This document shows, in pieces, positions 1 to 7,483 of a stretch of 27,676 nucleotides of DNA. The stretch lies in the NCBI GenBank assembly GCA_964368815.1, contig CAYJDA010000029.1, positions 1 through 27,676 of the forward strand, written 5' to 3'. Made by a program: the position numbers and the translations under genes. The notes below the pieces were generated by a model. The model was not told where the DNA came from and made no database searches. It saw only the letters and a program-made list of their open reading frames with translations. Numbering within the stretch: the first letter of the stretch is position 1; each line of letters starts with the position of its first letter. This DNA comes from CAYJBH01 sp964368815 (GTDB lineage: Bacteria > Bacillota > Clostridia > Oscillospirales > Ruminococcaceae).

Positions 1-5
1 TATCC

Positions 6-34
6 AAATTCGCGAATTTAGGGTTCCACCCTAA
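6..34. other. oriT-like palindromes at left edge
   Basis: Two adjacent inverted repeats lie just upstream of the MobC-like gene: a perfect 14-bp palindrome at 6-19 (AAATTCGCGAATTT), then a 7-bp stem (TTAGGGT/ACCCTAA, 18-34) with a 3-nt loop. An inverted repeat directly upstream of a mobilization gene is the usual layout of a transfer origin. The nic site cannot be identified from sequence alone, and the element may extend left of the window. The call rests on position and structure. Confidence 0.35.
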
Positions 35-64
35 GACCCGATTTAAATGAAAGGAAAAATACAC

Positions 65-376
65 ATGAGAAAAAGAGATGTGCAGATAAACTTTCGCCTC
101 ACACAGGATGAGGCGAAAGATTTGCAAGAGAAAATACAAAAGTCCGGGCTACGTAAAGAACTTTTTATGAGGCTGCTGATCGCCGGTTGTAAATTCACTG
201 ATAAACCCGACCGGGAATTTTATCGGGTCATGCGCGAGCTGACCGAGATTGTAAATGTTTTAAACCGGTTGATCGCCAAAGCGTTTGCACTGGGGATTGT
301 TGATGCAACGGAGCTCGAACGTCAGGCGGAAAATTGGGCGAGGGTTCACAGTGAAGTACAGAAGGAGTTTTTTTGA
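65..376 (+). CDS. MobC-like relaxosome protein (ribbon-helix-helix)
   Basis: This 103-aa basic protein resembles the small MobC/relaxosome accessory proteins of mobilizable plasmids and transposons, which bind oriT and help the relaxase nick DNA. The N-terminus (RKRDVQINFRLTQDEAKDL) has the alternating beta-strand then helix pattern of a ribbon-helix-helix fold. A central helical stretch (REFYRVMRELTEIVNVLNRL) matches the conserved MobC core, where a basic region leads into 'L..IGNNLNQL'-like sequence. The start at 65 is preferred over an in-frame ATG at 47 because AAAGGA sits about 9 nt upstream. A relaxase gene normally follows, but none is present: 177 bp later the sugar locus begins on the opposite strand. 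The mobilization module is therefore incomplete here. Confidence 0.7.
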   Translation: MRKRDVQINFRLTQDEAKDLQEKIQKSGLRKELFMRLLIAGCKFTDKPDREFYRVMRELTEIVNVLNRLIAKAFALGIVDATELERQAENWARVHSEVQKEFF

Positions 377-472
377 TTTAATAGGGAGTGTTTTCCTCCC
401 GTATTCCGCCTTTATAGGCGAAATATCTGCTCGCCAATCTGTAGCGCTTTTTAAGTTGAATGAATATATATT

Positions 473-490
473 CGAATCAGGTATGATTCG
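473..490. repeat. Short inverted repeat between mobC and the sugar locus
   Basis: A 7-bp perfect stem (CGAATCA/TGATTCG) with a 4-nt loop follows directly after an AATATATATT palindrome. The 377-553 interval has no convincing gene. It also holds GGGAG/CTCCC and CGCCT/AGGCG small stems that could end mobC transcription. Confidence 0.4.
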
Positions 491-496
491 GTGCTG

Positions 497-553
497 ATGG
501 CAAAAAGATTTGATGCAAGAAAATGGCAAAAAAGGCATAAGCAAACACCTTGA
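497..553 (+). pseudogene. Possible 18-codon gene stub next to the enolase gene
   Basis: A short frame starting at the ATG at 497 encodes a basic peptide (MAKRFDARKWQKRHKQTP) and stops immediately before the stop codon of the opposing enolase-superfamily gene. It looks like the start of a longer basic protein cut by a junction at about 550, which would mark the boundary between the mobile-element remnant and the sugar locus. No clear ribosome site is visible, so it may simply be chance. Confidence 0.2.
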
Positions 554-1696
554 TTAATCATTTGGGAGCAGTGTTTCTTTTTTTGCGATAAGCCCCATTC
601 GGTCAAGCAGTTTGAAATCAACAGCAACCGGTATACCCGCATCGCCGGATAAGAAGAATTTGCCGTCACGTTCCTCCGGGCATCTTTCTAATATTTCACG
701 GAATTTATACTGGATTGGGTGCAGATATTCAACCATATCCTCCTCACGGCCACTCGCTATGTAGGAGGCACTTATATGCCCAAACCCACCGGAAGAGAAA
801 TCCAGCTTGTTTTCATGCGCTAAATCACGAACCTTTAACCAGTCGCGCACGCCACACATGTTACTCGGCACCGGTTGCAGATGATTTACACCTGCCTTAA
901 CATAGGCATAGTATTGATAGTGATTGCGCATAGACTCACCCATAGAGACCTTCATGGGGCAGTCCTTGGTCAATTTTTCAAGTTCACATATGTTATGGGA
1001 GTGCACCGGCTCTTCATACCATGCAATATTGTATTTTTCTATCCGCTGTGCAAATGCCAACGCATCTTTTGCATCCCACAACTGGTTGACGTCCACAGCA
1101 AGTTTATTGTCGGGCCCGATTATCTCGCGAATCATCGCTATGCGCTCTATATCCGCGTCCAAGGTCGCACCACAGCTTGTAGCCGCCTTCATTTTGTAAA
1201 CGGTGTACCCTTTCTTTAGAAACGTCTCTAACTCGTTAACCGTCTGTTCACGGGTTAAATTTGTTCCGCAACCGCTGGAATAAACGTTCACCCAATCCCG
1301 AGTAGCGCCTAAAAATCTGTGCAATGGCATATTTTCACGCTTTGCCATTATGTCAAACAGCGCAAGGTCAAGGCGCCCCAGCTCCACCGCAGACTCGCCG
1401 GAAAATCCATTGTTGCGAATTTTCCAATATGTCTCGTGGTACCACTCTTTGTAGCTATGCGTTTCACCGTTGAGCAACATGGGCAACAAAAGCCTGCCCA
1501 TCAATTCATCACAAGGGCACTCGCCGGTCACGCCGTCCTCATCATAGAGCACCAACCAGTTTGGAATCGGGAGTGTGTTAAAGGGCCCGCAGGTGGAATC
1601 ATAAAACGGTATGTTCAGTGTTAACGGGCGAAAGGTGTAGTATTCGGCTCTTGTAAAGCGCATGGGTTTATCGAATGATGGTTTGCAGTCGTACAT
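554..1696 (-). CDS. Enolase-superfamily sugar-acid enzyme (mandelate racemase/MLE type)
   Basis: This 380-aa cytoplasmic enzyme belongs to the mandelate racemase/muconate lactonizing branch of the enolase superfamily, which removes an alpha proton from a carboxylate using Mg2+. Visible motifs are the KxK base on barrel strand 2 (YKMK, K168 and K170) and the metal ligands D202 (VDVN), E228 (YEEP) and E254 (GES). The MR-type His/Asp dyad is not evident: where an Asp is expected after the third ligand the sequence reads LQPVPSNMCG (Val276). The only nearby His is H307 in GGFGHIS. An acid-sugar dehydratase or epimerase role fits the neighbouring SDR, zinc dehydrogenase and importer, but the substrate cannot be named. 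The start is backed by AAAGGAGAG just upstream. It lies 58 bp downstream of the kinase gene, probably in the same transcript. Confidence 0.8.
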   Translation of the reverse strand: MYDCKPSFDKPMRFTRAEYYTFRPLTLNIPFYDSTCGPFNTLPIPNWLVLYDEDGVTGECPCDELMGRLLLPMLLNGETHSYKEWYHETYWKIRNNGFSGESAVELGRLDLALFDIMAKRENMPLHRFLGATRDWVNVYSSGCGTNLTREQTVNELETFLKKGYTVYKMKAATSCGATLDADIERIAMIREIIGPDNKLAVDVNQLWDAKDALAFAQRIEKYNIAWYEEPVHSHNICELEKLTKDCPMKVSMGESMRNHYQYYAYVKAGVNHLQPVPSNMCGVRDWLKVRDLAHENKLDFSSGGFGHISASYIASGREEDMVEYLHPIQYKFREILERCPEERDGKFFLSGDAGIPVAVDFKLLDRMGLIAKKETLLPND

Positions 1697-1732
1697 AAAC
1701 TCTCCTTTTTTTCAAGTTAATATTATTATCAT

Positions 1733-1745
1733 AAGCAAATTGCTT
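1733..1745. promoter_or_regulatory. Small palindrome upstream of the enolase-superfamily gene
   Basis: AAGCAAATTGCTT is palindromic except at its centre. It lies in the 58-bp gap between the kinase stop and the enzyme start, where an operator would control this enzyme separately from the two-component genes. No promoter with good -35 and -10 boxes was seen around it. Confidence 0.25.
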
Positions 1746-1754
1746 TTGATATAC

Positions 1755-3254
1755 CTACCGCCCCGTTGGTATTCGCAATATAACCTCTGTGCCACAATTT
1801 AGCTCGCTGTTATACCTAACATAGCCACCATGCGCCTTGATGATTTTCATCACATGGTTTAAACCCATACCCCAACTGTGTGAATTCCTTTTCGTGCTAA
1901 AAAATGGGTCAAATATTTTTTTCAAATTCTTATCACTTATCCCTATTCCGTTATCCGATATGCACACATTAACAAAGCGTTTTTCTGATGTGACGTGTAT
2001 GATTATCTGCGGCTGTGCCACCTGCTCACAGGCGTCCACGCTGTTGTAGAGAATATTTTCTATAGCATGTTGCATGTGTGTGCAATCTATCATGGCAAAC
2101 ACAGGGGGCTGTTTATTATGCTCTATAACAACTCTTTTTTTGTTATAAACGCTCTCTATTGCTTTTTGGATACACTCGTTTATATCGTGAAGATTAATGA
2201 TGAAATGAATTTCTTTTGAGTTTTCATATAGATTATCCACCATCTTAACCAATTCGTCTGTAATATCCCTTACGGCCAGATACGTTTTTTCAAAGTTCTC
2301 TACATTCATCATTCTCTCAAACTGCTTTAAAGAAACTAACTGATTTTTAAATGAATGCAAAAACGGTGTGAGGTTTGCGGCACCGCCTAAAGGAATACTG
2401 CGGCTGACCGTGATGGTGCCCGCTTTTTGGAAATTGTGATAACGCAGTATCTCCAGCGAGGTTATTAGAAAAACGGTGAAACTGAGCACGATAACAGAAA
2501 ATGTGATAAAACTTATTGTGAATAGGAGGGAGTTGTTATATGCCGTCACCATAACATCGCTGAGCAGTGACACCACCAACGACTCTTGATAGATATTTGC
2601 CATAGAGTAGGGTGTCAGGTCAAATATAATCGCATATTCAAGCCATATCATGTTTAGACCCAATATGTGCATTATCACGTTTTTGCGCAGAGCGGAGTTT
2701 TCCGGCTTTACACAGTACAGCAACAATCGGACGGTCAATATTATTAACAACAACGCCGTGCTTGCATCTGTTAAGATATCGAACGCATTAATCAGATCGG
2801 GAAAGCTAACCGACAGCGATTGCAGCCACTTCACAAACAGCACATATATGTCACTGATGTTTATCAAGAAAAACAGGCAGGGGATTATCACAACCCAATC
2901 CTTGCGAAATGTCATCCGGCGGTAGGTTACGGTTGAAACAAAACAGTAGATGCCAACCATAAACATAAAGCGGCCAAGGTTGAGCACGTTGCTGATTTCG
3001 AAAAGGTTCATGCTCAGGTCACGCAGATGATACAGTGTGTTTTGGCTGATAAACAGGTATCTGTTCAACAGATAATGCGGTAATCCATACTGCGCAAAAT
3101 ACAAGCAGATTGATAATATGGTGATGTTAAACCCCGTTATCGCGATGATAATAAACACGCTCTCTGCTCTGTTTTTTATATAAGAACGCTTTAAAAACAC
3201 CACTATCGCTATTATCGATATCAAGAACACTATGACGGAAGATATAATTAGCAT
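1755..3254 (-). CDS. Membrane sensor histidine kinase
   Basis: This 499-aa protein has an N-terminal half that is a multi-helix membrane sensor (about seven hydrophobic segments between residues 1 and 270). A cytoplasmic kinase follows: phospho-acceptor His300 in the H box (LHSFKNQL), N box with N400 and N404 (IENILYNSVDACE), G1 box DNGIG at 434-438, F box FDPFF at 448-452 and G2 box GMG at 462-464. All catalytic motifs are intact. It would phosphorylate the adjacent response regulator. The start overlaps the regulator stop by one base (TGATG), with an AAGGTGAT ribosome site inside the end of the upstream gene, so the pair is translationally coupled. The facing ABC importer and sugar-acid enzymes suggest it controls their induction; the ligand is unknown. 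Confidence 0.9.
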   Translation of the reverse strand: MLIISSVIVFLISIIAIVVFLKRSYIKNRAESVFIIIAITGFNITILSICLYFAQYGLPHYLLNRYLFISQNTLYHLRDLSMNLFEISNVLNLGRFMFMVGIYCFVSTVTYRRMTFRKDWVVIIPCLFFLINISDIYVLFVKWLQSLSVSFPDLINAFDILTDASTALLLIILTVRLLLYCVKPENSALRKNVIMHILGLNMIWLEYAIIFDLTPYSMANIYQESLVVSLLSDVMVTAYNNSLLFTISFITFSVIVLSFTVFLITSLEILRYHNFQKAGTITVSRSIPLGGAANLTPFLHSFKNQLVSLKQFERMMNVENFEKTYLAVRDITDELVKMVDNLYENSKEIHFIINLHDINECIQKAIESVYNKKRVVIEHNKQPPVFAMIDCTHMQHAIENILYNSVDACEQVAQPQIIIHVTSEKRFVNVCISDNGIGISDKNLKKIFDPFFSTKRNSHSWGMGLNHVMKIIKAHGGYVRYNSELNCGTEVILRIPTGR

Positions 3255-3961
3255 CAGATATCACCTTCAGCGGATACCTCTTCAAGATAGGCAAAAAAAT
3301 CTATCTTGTCCAGCTCCTCTATAAAAGACGCGGTTTTTTTATGATGAAACTTGCGAAGAATATGTGTTATATGCGTTTTTACAGTGCCGCTCTCTACGAC
3401 CTTAATTTGCGCTATCTCATTTCTTGTGTACCCTTTGTGAAGTAATACGACTATTTCAAGCTCTGTTTTGGTGAGCATTTTGTAGATGCGCGTCGCCTCT
3501 TTATAGGCGAGGTCGTGCTCGCTGTTTTCTTTGTGGTGTGAAACTATAAAGTCCTTTAAACCGGTTGCCACATGCTGAGAAAAGCTGCTCTTGCCGCTCA
3601 AAACATTCTCTATCGTCTCATATATCTCGACCGGTGACTGGTCTTTTAACAAAAAATTATCCGCCCCGTTTGCAAAAGATTTCCCTAAATAGTCGTTATT
3701 GTTATAGATTGTCAATACGATAATTTTAACATTCAAGTCAAATTCACGTATATTTTTTATAGCGTCAATTCCATCATAAGCGCTGTCCATCTCCATATCT
3801 ATTAACAAAAGGTCCGGTTTGAGTTTTTTGCACAGTGAAACGGCATCTTTCCCGTTTTCTCCCATCCCAACAACACTCATACCCTCATGACTTTGTAACA
3901 TCAATTCTAAAAACATTCTAATGTTTTTGTTGTCATCACAGATAACCACCTTACACGACAT
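3254..3961 (-). CDS. NarL/FixJ-type response regulator
   Basis: This 235-aa transcription factor partners the histidine kinase. The N-terminal receiver domain shows the acidic pair D9/D10 (ICDDN), phospho-acceptor D55 (LLIDMEM), T84 (IVLTIY) and K106 (FLLKDQ). A C-terminal LuxR-type helix-turn-helix spans about residues 163-206 (LTKTELEIV...GTVKTHITHILRKF). Translation starts at 3961 after a GGGGGA ribosome site. It is the first gene of a minus-strand unit (regulator, kinase, enolase-like enzyme) transcribed away from the ABC operon, and its promoter abuts the ABC promoter. It therefore probably regulates both directions. Confidence 0.92.
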   Translation of the reverse strand: MSCKVVICDDNKNIRMFLELMLQSHEGMSVVGMGENGKDAVSLCKKLKPDLLLIDMEMDSAYDGIDAIKNIREFDLNVKIIVLTIYNNNDYLGKSFANGADNFLLKDQSPVEIYETIENVLSGKSSFSQHVATGLKDFIVSHHKENSEHDLAYKEATRIYKMLTKTELEIVVLLHKGYTRNEIAQIKVVESGTVKTHITHILRKFHHKKTASFIEELDKIDFFAYLEEVSAEGDI

Positions 3962-4001
3962 TGCAATCTATCCCCCAAACATATATTTTAAGTTTGGAAC
4001 A

Positions 4002-4030
4002 AGTATACCATAAAATGTTTACTAAAACAA
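4002..4030 (-). promoter_or_regulatory. Promoter of the two-component operon
   Basis: On the minus strand, TTGTTT (4030-4025) and TATACT (4007-4002) are separated by exactly 17 bp, about 40 bp upstream of the response-regulator start. The -35 box lies one base from the -35 box of the opposite promoter, giving a back-to-back divergent pair. Confidence 0.6.
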
Positions 4031-4031
4031 A

Positions 4032-4060
4032 TTCACTCGTTAAGATTATTATAGTATAAT
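4032..4060 (+). promoter_or_regulatory. Promoter of the ABC/sugar-acid operon
   Basis: TTCACT (4032-4037) and a perfect TATAAT (4055-4060) are 17 bp apart. The weak -35 with a consensus -10 is typical of an activator-dependent promoter, which fits control by the adjacent response regulator. The untranslated leader to the first permease is about 115 nt. Confidence 0.6.
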
Positions 4061-4073
4061 TTCACTCGGTGAA
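4061..4073. promoter_or_regulatory. Candidate operator with TTCACTCG repeats
   Basis: TTCACTCGGTGAA directly follows the -10 box and is a near-perfect palindrome (TTCAC-N3-GTGAA). Its left part, TTCACTCG, is repeated at 4032-4039 over the -35 box, 29 bp upstream. This is a plausible regulator-binding arrangement between divergent promoters. The bound protein is not known. Confidence 0.4.
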
Positions 4074-4184
4074 AAGGTATATATTTTTTCTACCTTTACA
4101 AAAAGACGAAAAAATATTAACATGTAAGCATAGATACTATTGAATTACGACAAACCGCTGTGATATGGAAGGGGTGTATGCCGA

Positions 4185-5018
4185 ATGAAGATTAAGAAGA
4201 ACATCCAAAAAACACTGCACATTTTAGCGCTTGCAGTTATTTTTATACTCTTAATTTTCCCGTTCTATTATATGATTATCACCTCGTTTAAATTTGAGCG
4301 CGACATAAACGTTTTGCCTATACAGTACTTTCCGTCACCCGCAACGTTTGAAAACTATATAACCGCATGGCAGGAGTCAAATTTCGCACTGTATTTTTTC
4401 AACACCGTTATCCTGTCTTTTGCAGTTTTGGTGCTGGTCACCGTTGTATCAATGATGACAGGATATGCGCTGTCGAGATACAATTTTGTCGGAAAAAACG
4501 TTGCGATGGTGCTGTTTTTAGCCACGCAGATGGTGCCGGGGGCGCTGTTGATAATCCCGATGTTCTCCATATTAGATCAGCTGGGACTTATAAACACAGT
4601 GACCTCGGTTACGTTGGCGACCTCCGCTAATCTATTGGCATATTGCGCGATTATGATGAGGGGTTTTTTCTCAAATATTTCGGTTCAGATTGAACAGGCG
4701 GCGTGGATTGACGGTTGCAACAAGTTCCAAGCGGTGGTGCGTGTTATATTTCCGTTGCTGTTACCCGGGCTGGTGGCAACCGGTGCATATGCCTTTGTTA
4801 ACGCGTGGAACAGCTTTTTGTTGCCCCTTATTCTGTTGACCGACCCGAGCAAATTTACGTTGACACTGGGGTTGAAGTCGCTCATCGGGCAGTATACTAT
4901 CAACTACGGCAGATTGTCCGCGGCGGGAATTATAAGCTTAATCCCCGCGGTGATATTGTTTGCCTATATTCAAAAACACATGGTGGCGGGTTTAAGTGCC
5001 GGCGCGGTCAAAGGGTAG
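4185..5018 (+). CDS. ABC sugar importer permease, MalG type
   Basis: This 277-aa inner-membrane permease of a carbohydrate ABC importer (CUT1 type) has six predicted membrane segments, the first at about 12-34. The cytoplasmic EAA coupling loop starts at about residue 170 (IEQAAWIDG...RVIFPLLLPG) and is the ATPase docking site. Length and C-terminal 'AGLSAGAVKG' ending are typical of MalG/LacG-like subunits. The start at 4185 follows an AAGGGGTG ribosome site at a slightly long spacing. It is the first gene of the operon; the partner permease lies two genes downstream. The order MalG, binding protein, MalF is less common than binding protein, MalF, MalG. Confidence 0.92.
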   Translation: MKIKKNIQKTLHILALAVIFILLIFPFYYMIITSFKFERDINVLPIQYFPSPATFENYITAWQESNFALYFFNTVILSFAVLVLVTVVSMMTGYALSRYNFVGKNVAMVLFLATQMVPGALLIIPMFSILDQLGLINTVTSVTLATSANLLAYCAIMMRGFFSNISVQIEQAAWIDGCNKFQAVVRVIFPLLLPGLVATGAYAFVNAWNSFLLPLILLTDPSKFTLTLGLKSLIGQYTINYGRLSAAGIISLIPAVILFAYIQKHMVAGLSAGAVKG

Positions 5019-5075
5019 ATTTTAGCCGCTAAGCACTTTTACATAGTAAATATTTAAAGATTAAGGAGGGTTTCA

Positions 5076-6434
5076 ATGAAAAAAATGGCATGGTTATTGG
5101 CAATGGTTATGATGATTTCTGCTTTTAGCGGTTGCGCAAGTGCGCCGCCGGCGGCGGATTCCGAGGCGGAAGAAACACCGGCGGCACCATCAGAATCCGC
5201 AACAGAGGAGCCGGCAGAGGCTCAAGACGACGAGCCGATTACATTTACATTCTGGATTAACGACGGTAGCTCACAGTGGATGGACGTCTGGAACACCACG
5301 CGTGACAACTACAAGGAGGTTGCGCCGAATGTAACCATCGAAACATTCGGTATCCCGTGGGACACCGCGACCACAAAATTCAACACCGCTTCCGCAACCG
5401 GCACACTGCCGGATATGGCGCATGTTGCACCGCAAATCGCTGCCAGCATGTTGGCGCTGGACGAGTTGGTGGATGGCACACAGTATTATGAGTCCTACGA
5501 GTTTAAAGACGATTTAAACTCTACTCAGGTGGAATATTGCAAGGCTTTAGACCCCAAAAAACCGGGCCTGTGGCTTTTCCCGATGTTTGGTTCGGTGCAT
5601 CAAATTTGGTATAGGTCAGACTGGTTTGCCGAGGAAAGCTTAGAGTTCCCGCAGACATGGGATGGCCTGCTGGAAGCGGCCGAGACCATAACGGGCGACG
5701 GACGTTACGGCTGGAGCTTTAGAGGTGGCCCGGGCGGCTACCATATACTACTCGGTTTTATTATGAGCTACACCGATAACCCGCACCTGTTCTTAGACGA
5801 TGGCAAGGGTGCCAGCATATTTAATGAGCCCGCGGCTTTGGATGCACTCAACAAATACATTGCTCTGTATATAGACGGTAACTCCCCCGCAACCGGCGTT
5901 ACCAACGGATATACCGAGATGATAGCGGAGATATCTAACGGCAACGCAGGCATGGCATGGCACCATCTGCAATCCGCATCACTTTTGCTTGAAAAATTGA
6001 CAGAGGAACAGGTTGGTTACGGCTGGTTCCCTGTAAATGAAAACGGTCGCCGCTTTAAACCGGACGACGCACAAGGCGTAGTACTGTTCCAGGCTTGCCC
6101 TGAAGAAAACCGTGATGCCGCATTTGATTATATTGAATTTTTGTGGACACCGGAACAGCAAAAAGAGATTATAACCCGCGCAGGTGGTGTGCCCACAAAC
6201 CTTAAAACCGATGTTGGCGATGACCCGTATATTCAAGCGGCAATGGAGCAGTCGGCGGACCCCGCAACAATGCTTATCAGCCTACCGACATATCTGCCGG
6301 GCTTTAATGAATACTGCAACGAGGTTATCGTGGCGGACCTACAGGCACTGATACTGCAGGATATGGCGCCGGAAGAGGCCGCCGCCAAATGGGCCGCAGA
6401 TTTTGACGCTATGAATCAAGAATACTGGGCATAA
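5076..6434 (+). CDS. ABC sugar importer substrate-binding lipoprotein
   Basis: This 452-aa extracellular solute-binding protein has a type II signal peptide with lipobox FSGC, so Cys20 should be lipidated and anchored to the membrane. A low-complexity Ala/Pro/Glu linker (about residues 22-55) follows, then a family-1 type binding domain (TFTFWINDGSSQW... typical first strand). A strong AAGGAGG site precedes the ATG. It should deliver a sugar or sugar acid to the flanking permeases. The downstream dehydrogenases suggest a uronate, aldonate or related oligosaccharide, but the ligand cannot be read from sequence. Confidence 0.92.
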   Translation: MKKMAWLLAMVMMISAFSGCASAPPAADSEAEETPAAPSESATEEPAEAQDDEPITFTFWINDGSSQWMDVWNTTRDNYKEVAPNVTIETFGIPWDTATTKFNTASATGTLPDMAHVAPQIAASMLALDELVDGTQYYESYEFKDDLNSTQVEYCKALDPKKPGLWLFPMFGSVHQIWYRSDWFAEESLEFPQTWDGLLEAAETITGDGRYGWSFRGGPGGYHILLGFIMSYTDNPHLFLDDGKGASIFNEPAALDALNKYIALYIDGNSPATGVTNGYTEMIAEISNGNAGMAWHHLQSASLLLEKLTEEQVGYGWFPVNENGRRFKPDDAQGVVLFQACPEENRDAAFDYIEFLWTPEQQKEIITRAGGVPTNLKTDVGDDPYIQAAMEQSADPATMLISLPTYLPGFNEYCNEVIVADLQALILQDMAPEEAAAKWAADFDAMNQEYWA

Positions 6435-6448
6435 GACATAATATCAAC

Positions 6449-6480
6449 AATGGCTTTTGATAGAAATGTCAAAAGCCATT
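6449..6480 (+). promoter_or_regulatory. Stem-loop between binding-protein and permease genes
   Basis: A perfect 12-bp stem (AATGGCTTTTGA/TCAAAAGCCATT) with an 8-nt loop starts 15 bp after the binding-protein stop. There is no T tract, so it is more likely an mRNA-stabilizing or attenuating hairpin. Such a hairpin usually keeps the binding protein in excess over the permease. The ATG at 6450 lies inside the stem, which argues against using it as a start. Confidence 0.6.
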
Positions 6481-6494
6481 TGAAAGGTAGGTTA

Positions 6495-7400
6495 GTGGTG
6501 AGAGAGAAAAAGAGAAACAAAAGGCTGTCCAAACTGGAGCCGTTTATACTTTTATTGCCGTCGTTAATAATTATTATTGTTCTGGTTTTGATACCTATCG
6601 TCCAAACGTTCAGCTACTCCACCATGGACTACTCACCGATAAAGGCAGATGAAATAACGTTTATCGGGCTTGATAATTTTAAAGAACTGTTACAGGACGA
6701 CAAATTCTTTATGTCGCTGAGGACAAGCACATTTTATTCGGTATCCGTTGTCCTGTTCCAGTTTGTCATAGGCCTTGCCATGGCGTTGCTTATGAAAAAC
6801 ATGAAGCGGTTGAAAGGGTTTTATCGGGCGGCTGTGTTTGCGCCCTGGGCTGTATCCGGGGTGCTGACAGCCATTATCTGGAAGATGATATTTAACGGCA
6901 GTGTGGGCGTTGCAAACGACCTGCTTCTAAGATTAGGCTTTATAGACGGGGCAATCCCCTGGGGGATATCGGGCGCGAGCGCCTTTTTCATGGTAATTGT
7001 AGCCTCTGTATGGAGAGGCATACCGTATTTTGCCATAAGCATGTTAGCGTCACTGACCTCTATACCGGAGGCTATGTATGAATCCGCAAAGATAGACGGC
7101 GCGGGAAGTATAGGCATATTTTTTAGAATTACATTACCTTATTTAAGAGAAAGCATTATATTCACGACACTGCTAAGGGTCATATGGACGTTTAACGACG
7201 TTGATATAGTGTACTCTTTAACGGCGGGCGGCCCCAACAATGCCACACTTACATTGCCGGTTTATATCACACGCACGGCGGTAGATTATCTGAATTTCGG
7301 ATATGGTTCAACGCTGGCTATCGGCCTGTGTTTGGTGCTGATGGTTTTCTCGCTTATCTACCTACAGTTGGGTAAATCAAACGGTGATTTTCAGGCATAG
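6495..7400 (+). CDS. ABC sugar importer permease, MalF type
   Basis: This second permease of the importer is 301 aa from a GTG at 6495, which sits 7 nt after AAAGG. An in-frame ATG at 6450 is inside a hairpin and lacks a ribosome site. It shows a basic cytoplasmic N-terminus (REKKRNKRLSK), a first membrane helix with many Ile/Leu, six helices in total, and the EAA loop (MYESAKIDGAGS...RITLPYLR). The segment 'TAGGPNNATLTLPVYI' is characteristic of MalF/UgpA-like subunits. No ATP-binding subunit is encoded in the operon, so a shared MsmK/MsiK-type ATPase elsewhere in the genome probably powers it, as is common in Firmicutes. Confidence 0.9.
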   Translation: MVREKKRNKRLSKLEPFILLLPSLIIIIVLVLIPIVQTFSYSTMDYSPIKADEITFIGLDNFKELLQDDKFFMSLRTSTFYSVSVVLFQFVIGLAMALLMKNMKRLKGFYRAAVFAPWAVSGVLTAIIWKMIFNGSVGVANDLLLRLGFIDGAIPWGISGASAFFMVIVASVWRGIPYFAISMLASLTSIPEAMYESAKIDGAGSIGIFFRITLPYLRESIIFTTLLRVIWTFNDVDIVYSLTAGGPNNATLTLPVYITRTAVDYLNFGYGSTLAIGLCLVLMVFSLIYLQLGKSNGDFQA

Positions 7401-7483
7401 TAGATGCAATTAATATCAATTTATTTAAAATGGAACAATAAAATAAAAGAACTCAGCCGTTATACAACGTCAAAGGAGAAAAG

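Noticed and set aside
260..669. Minus-strand frames of 94 and 72 aa and a plus-strand frame of 70 aa near the mobC end
   Set aside because: Compositions are unlike proteins, they overlap mobC or the enolase gene, and no ribosome sites are present.
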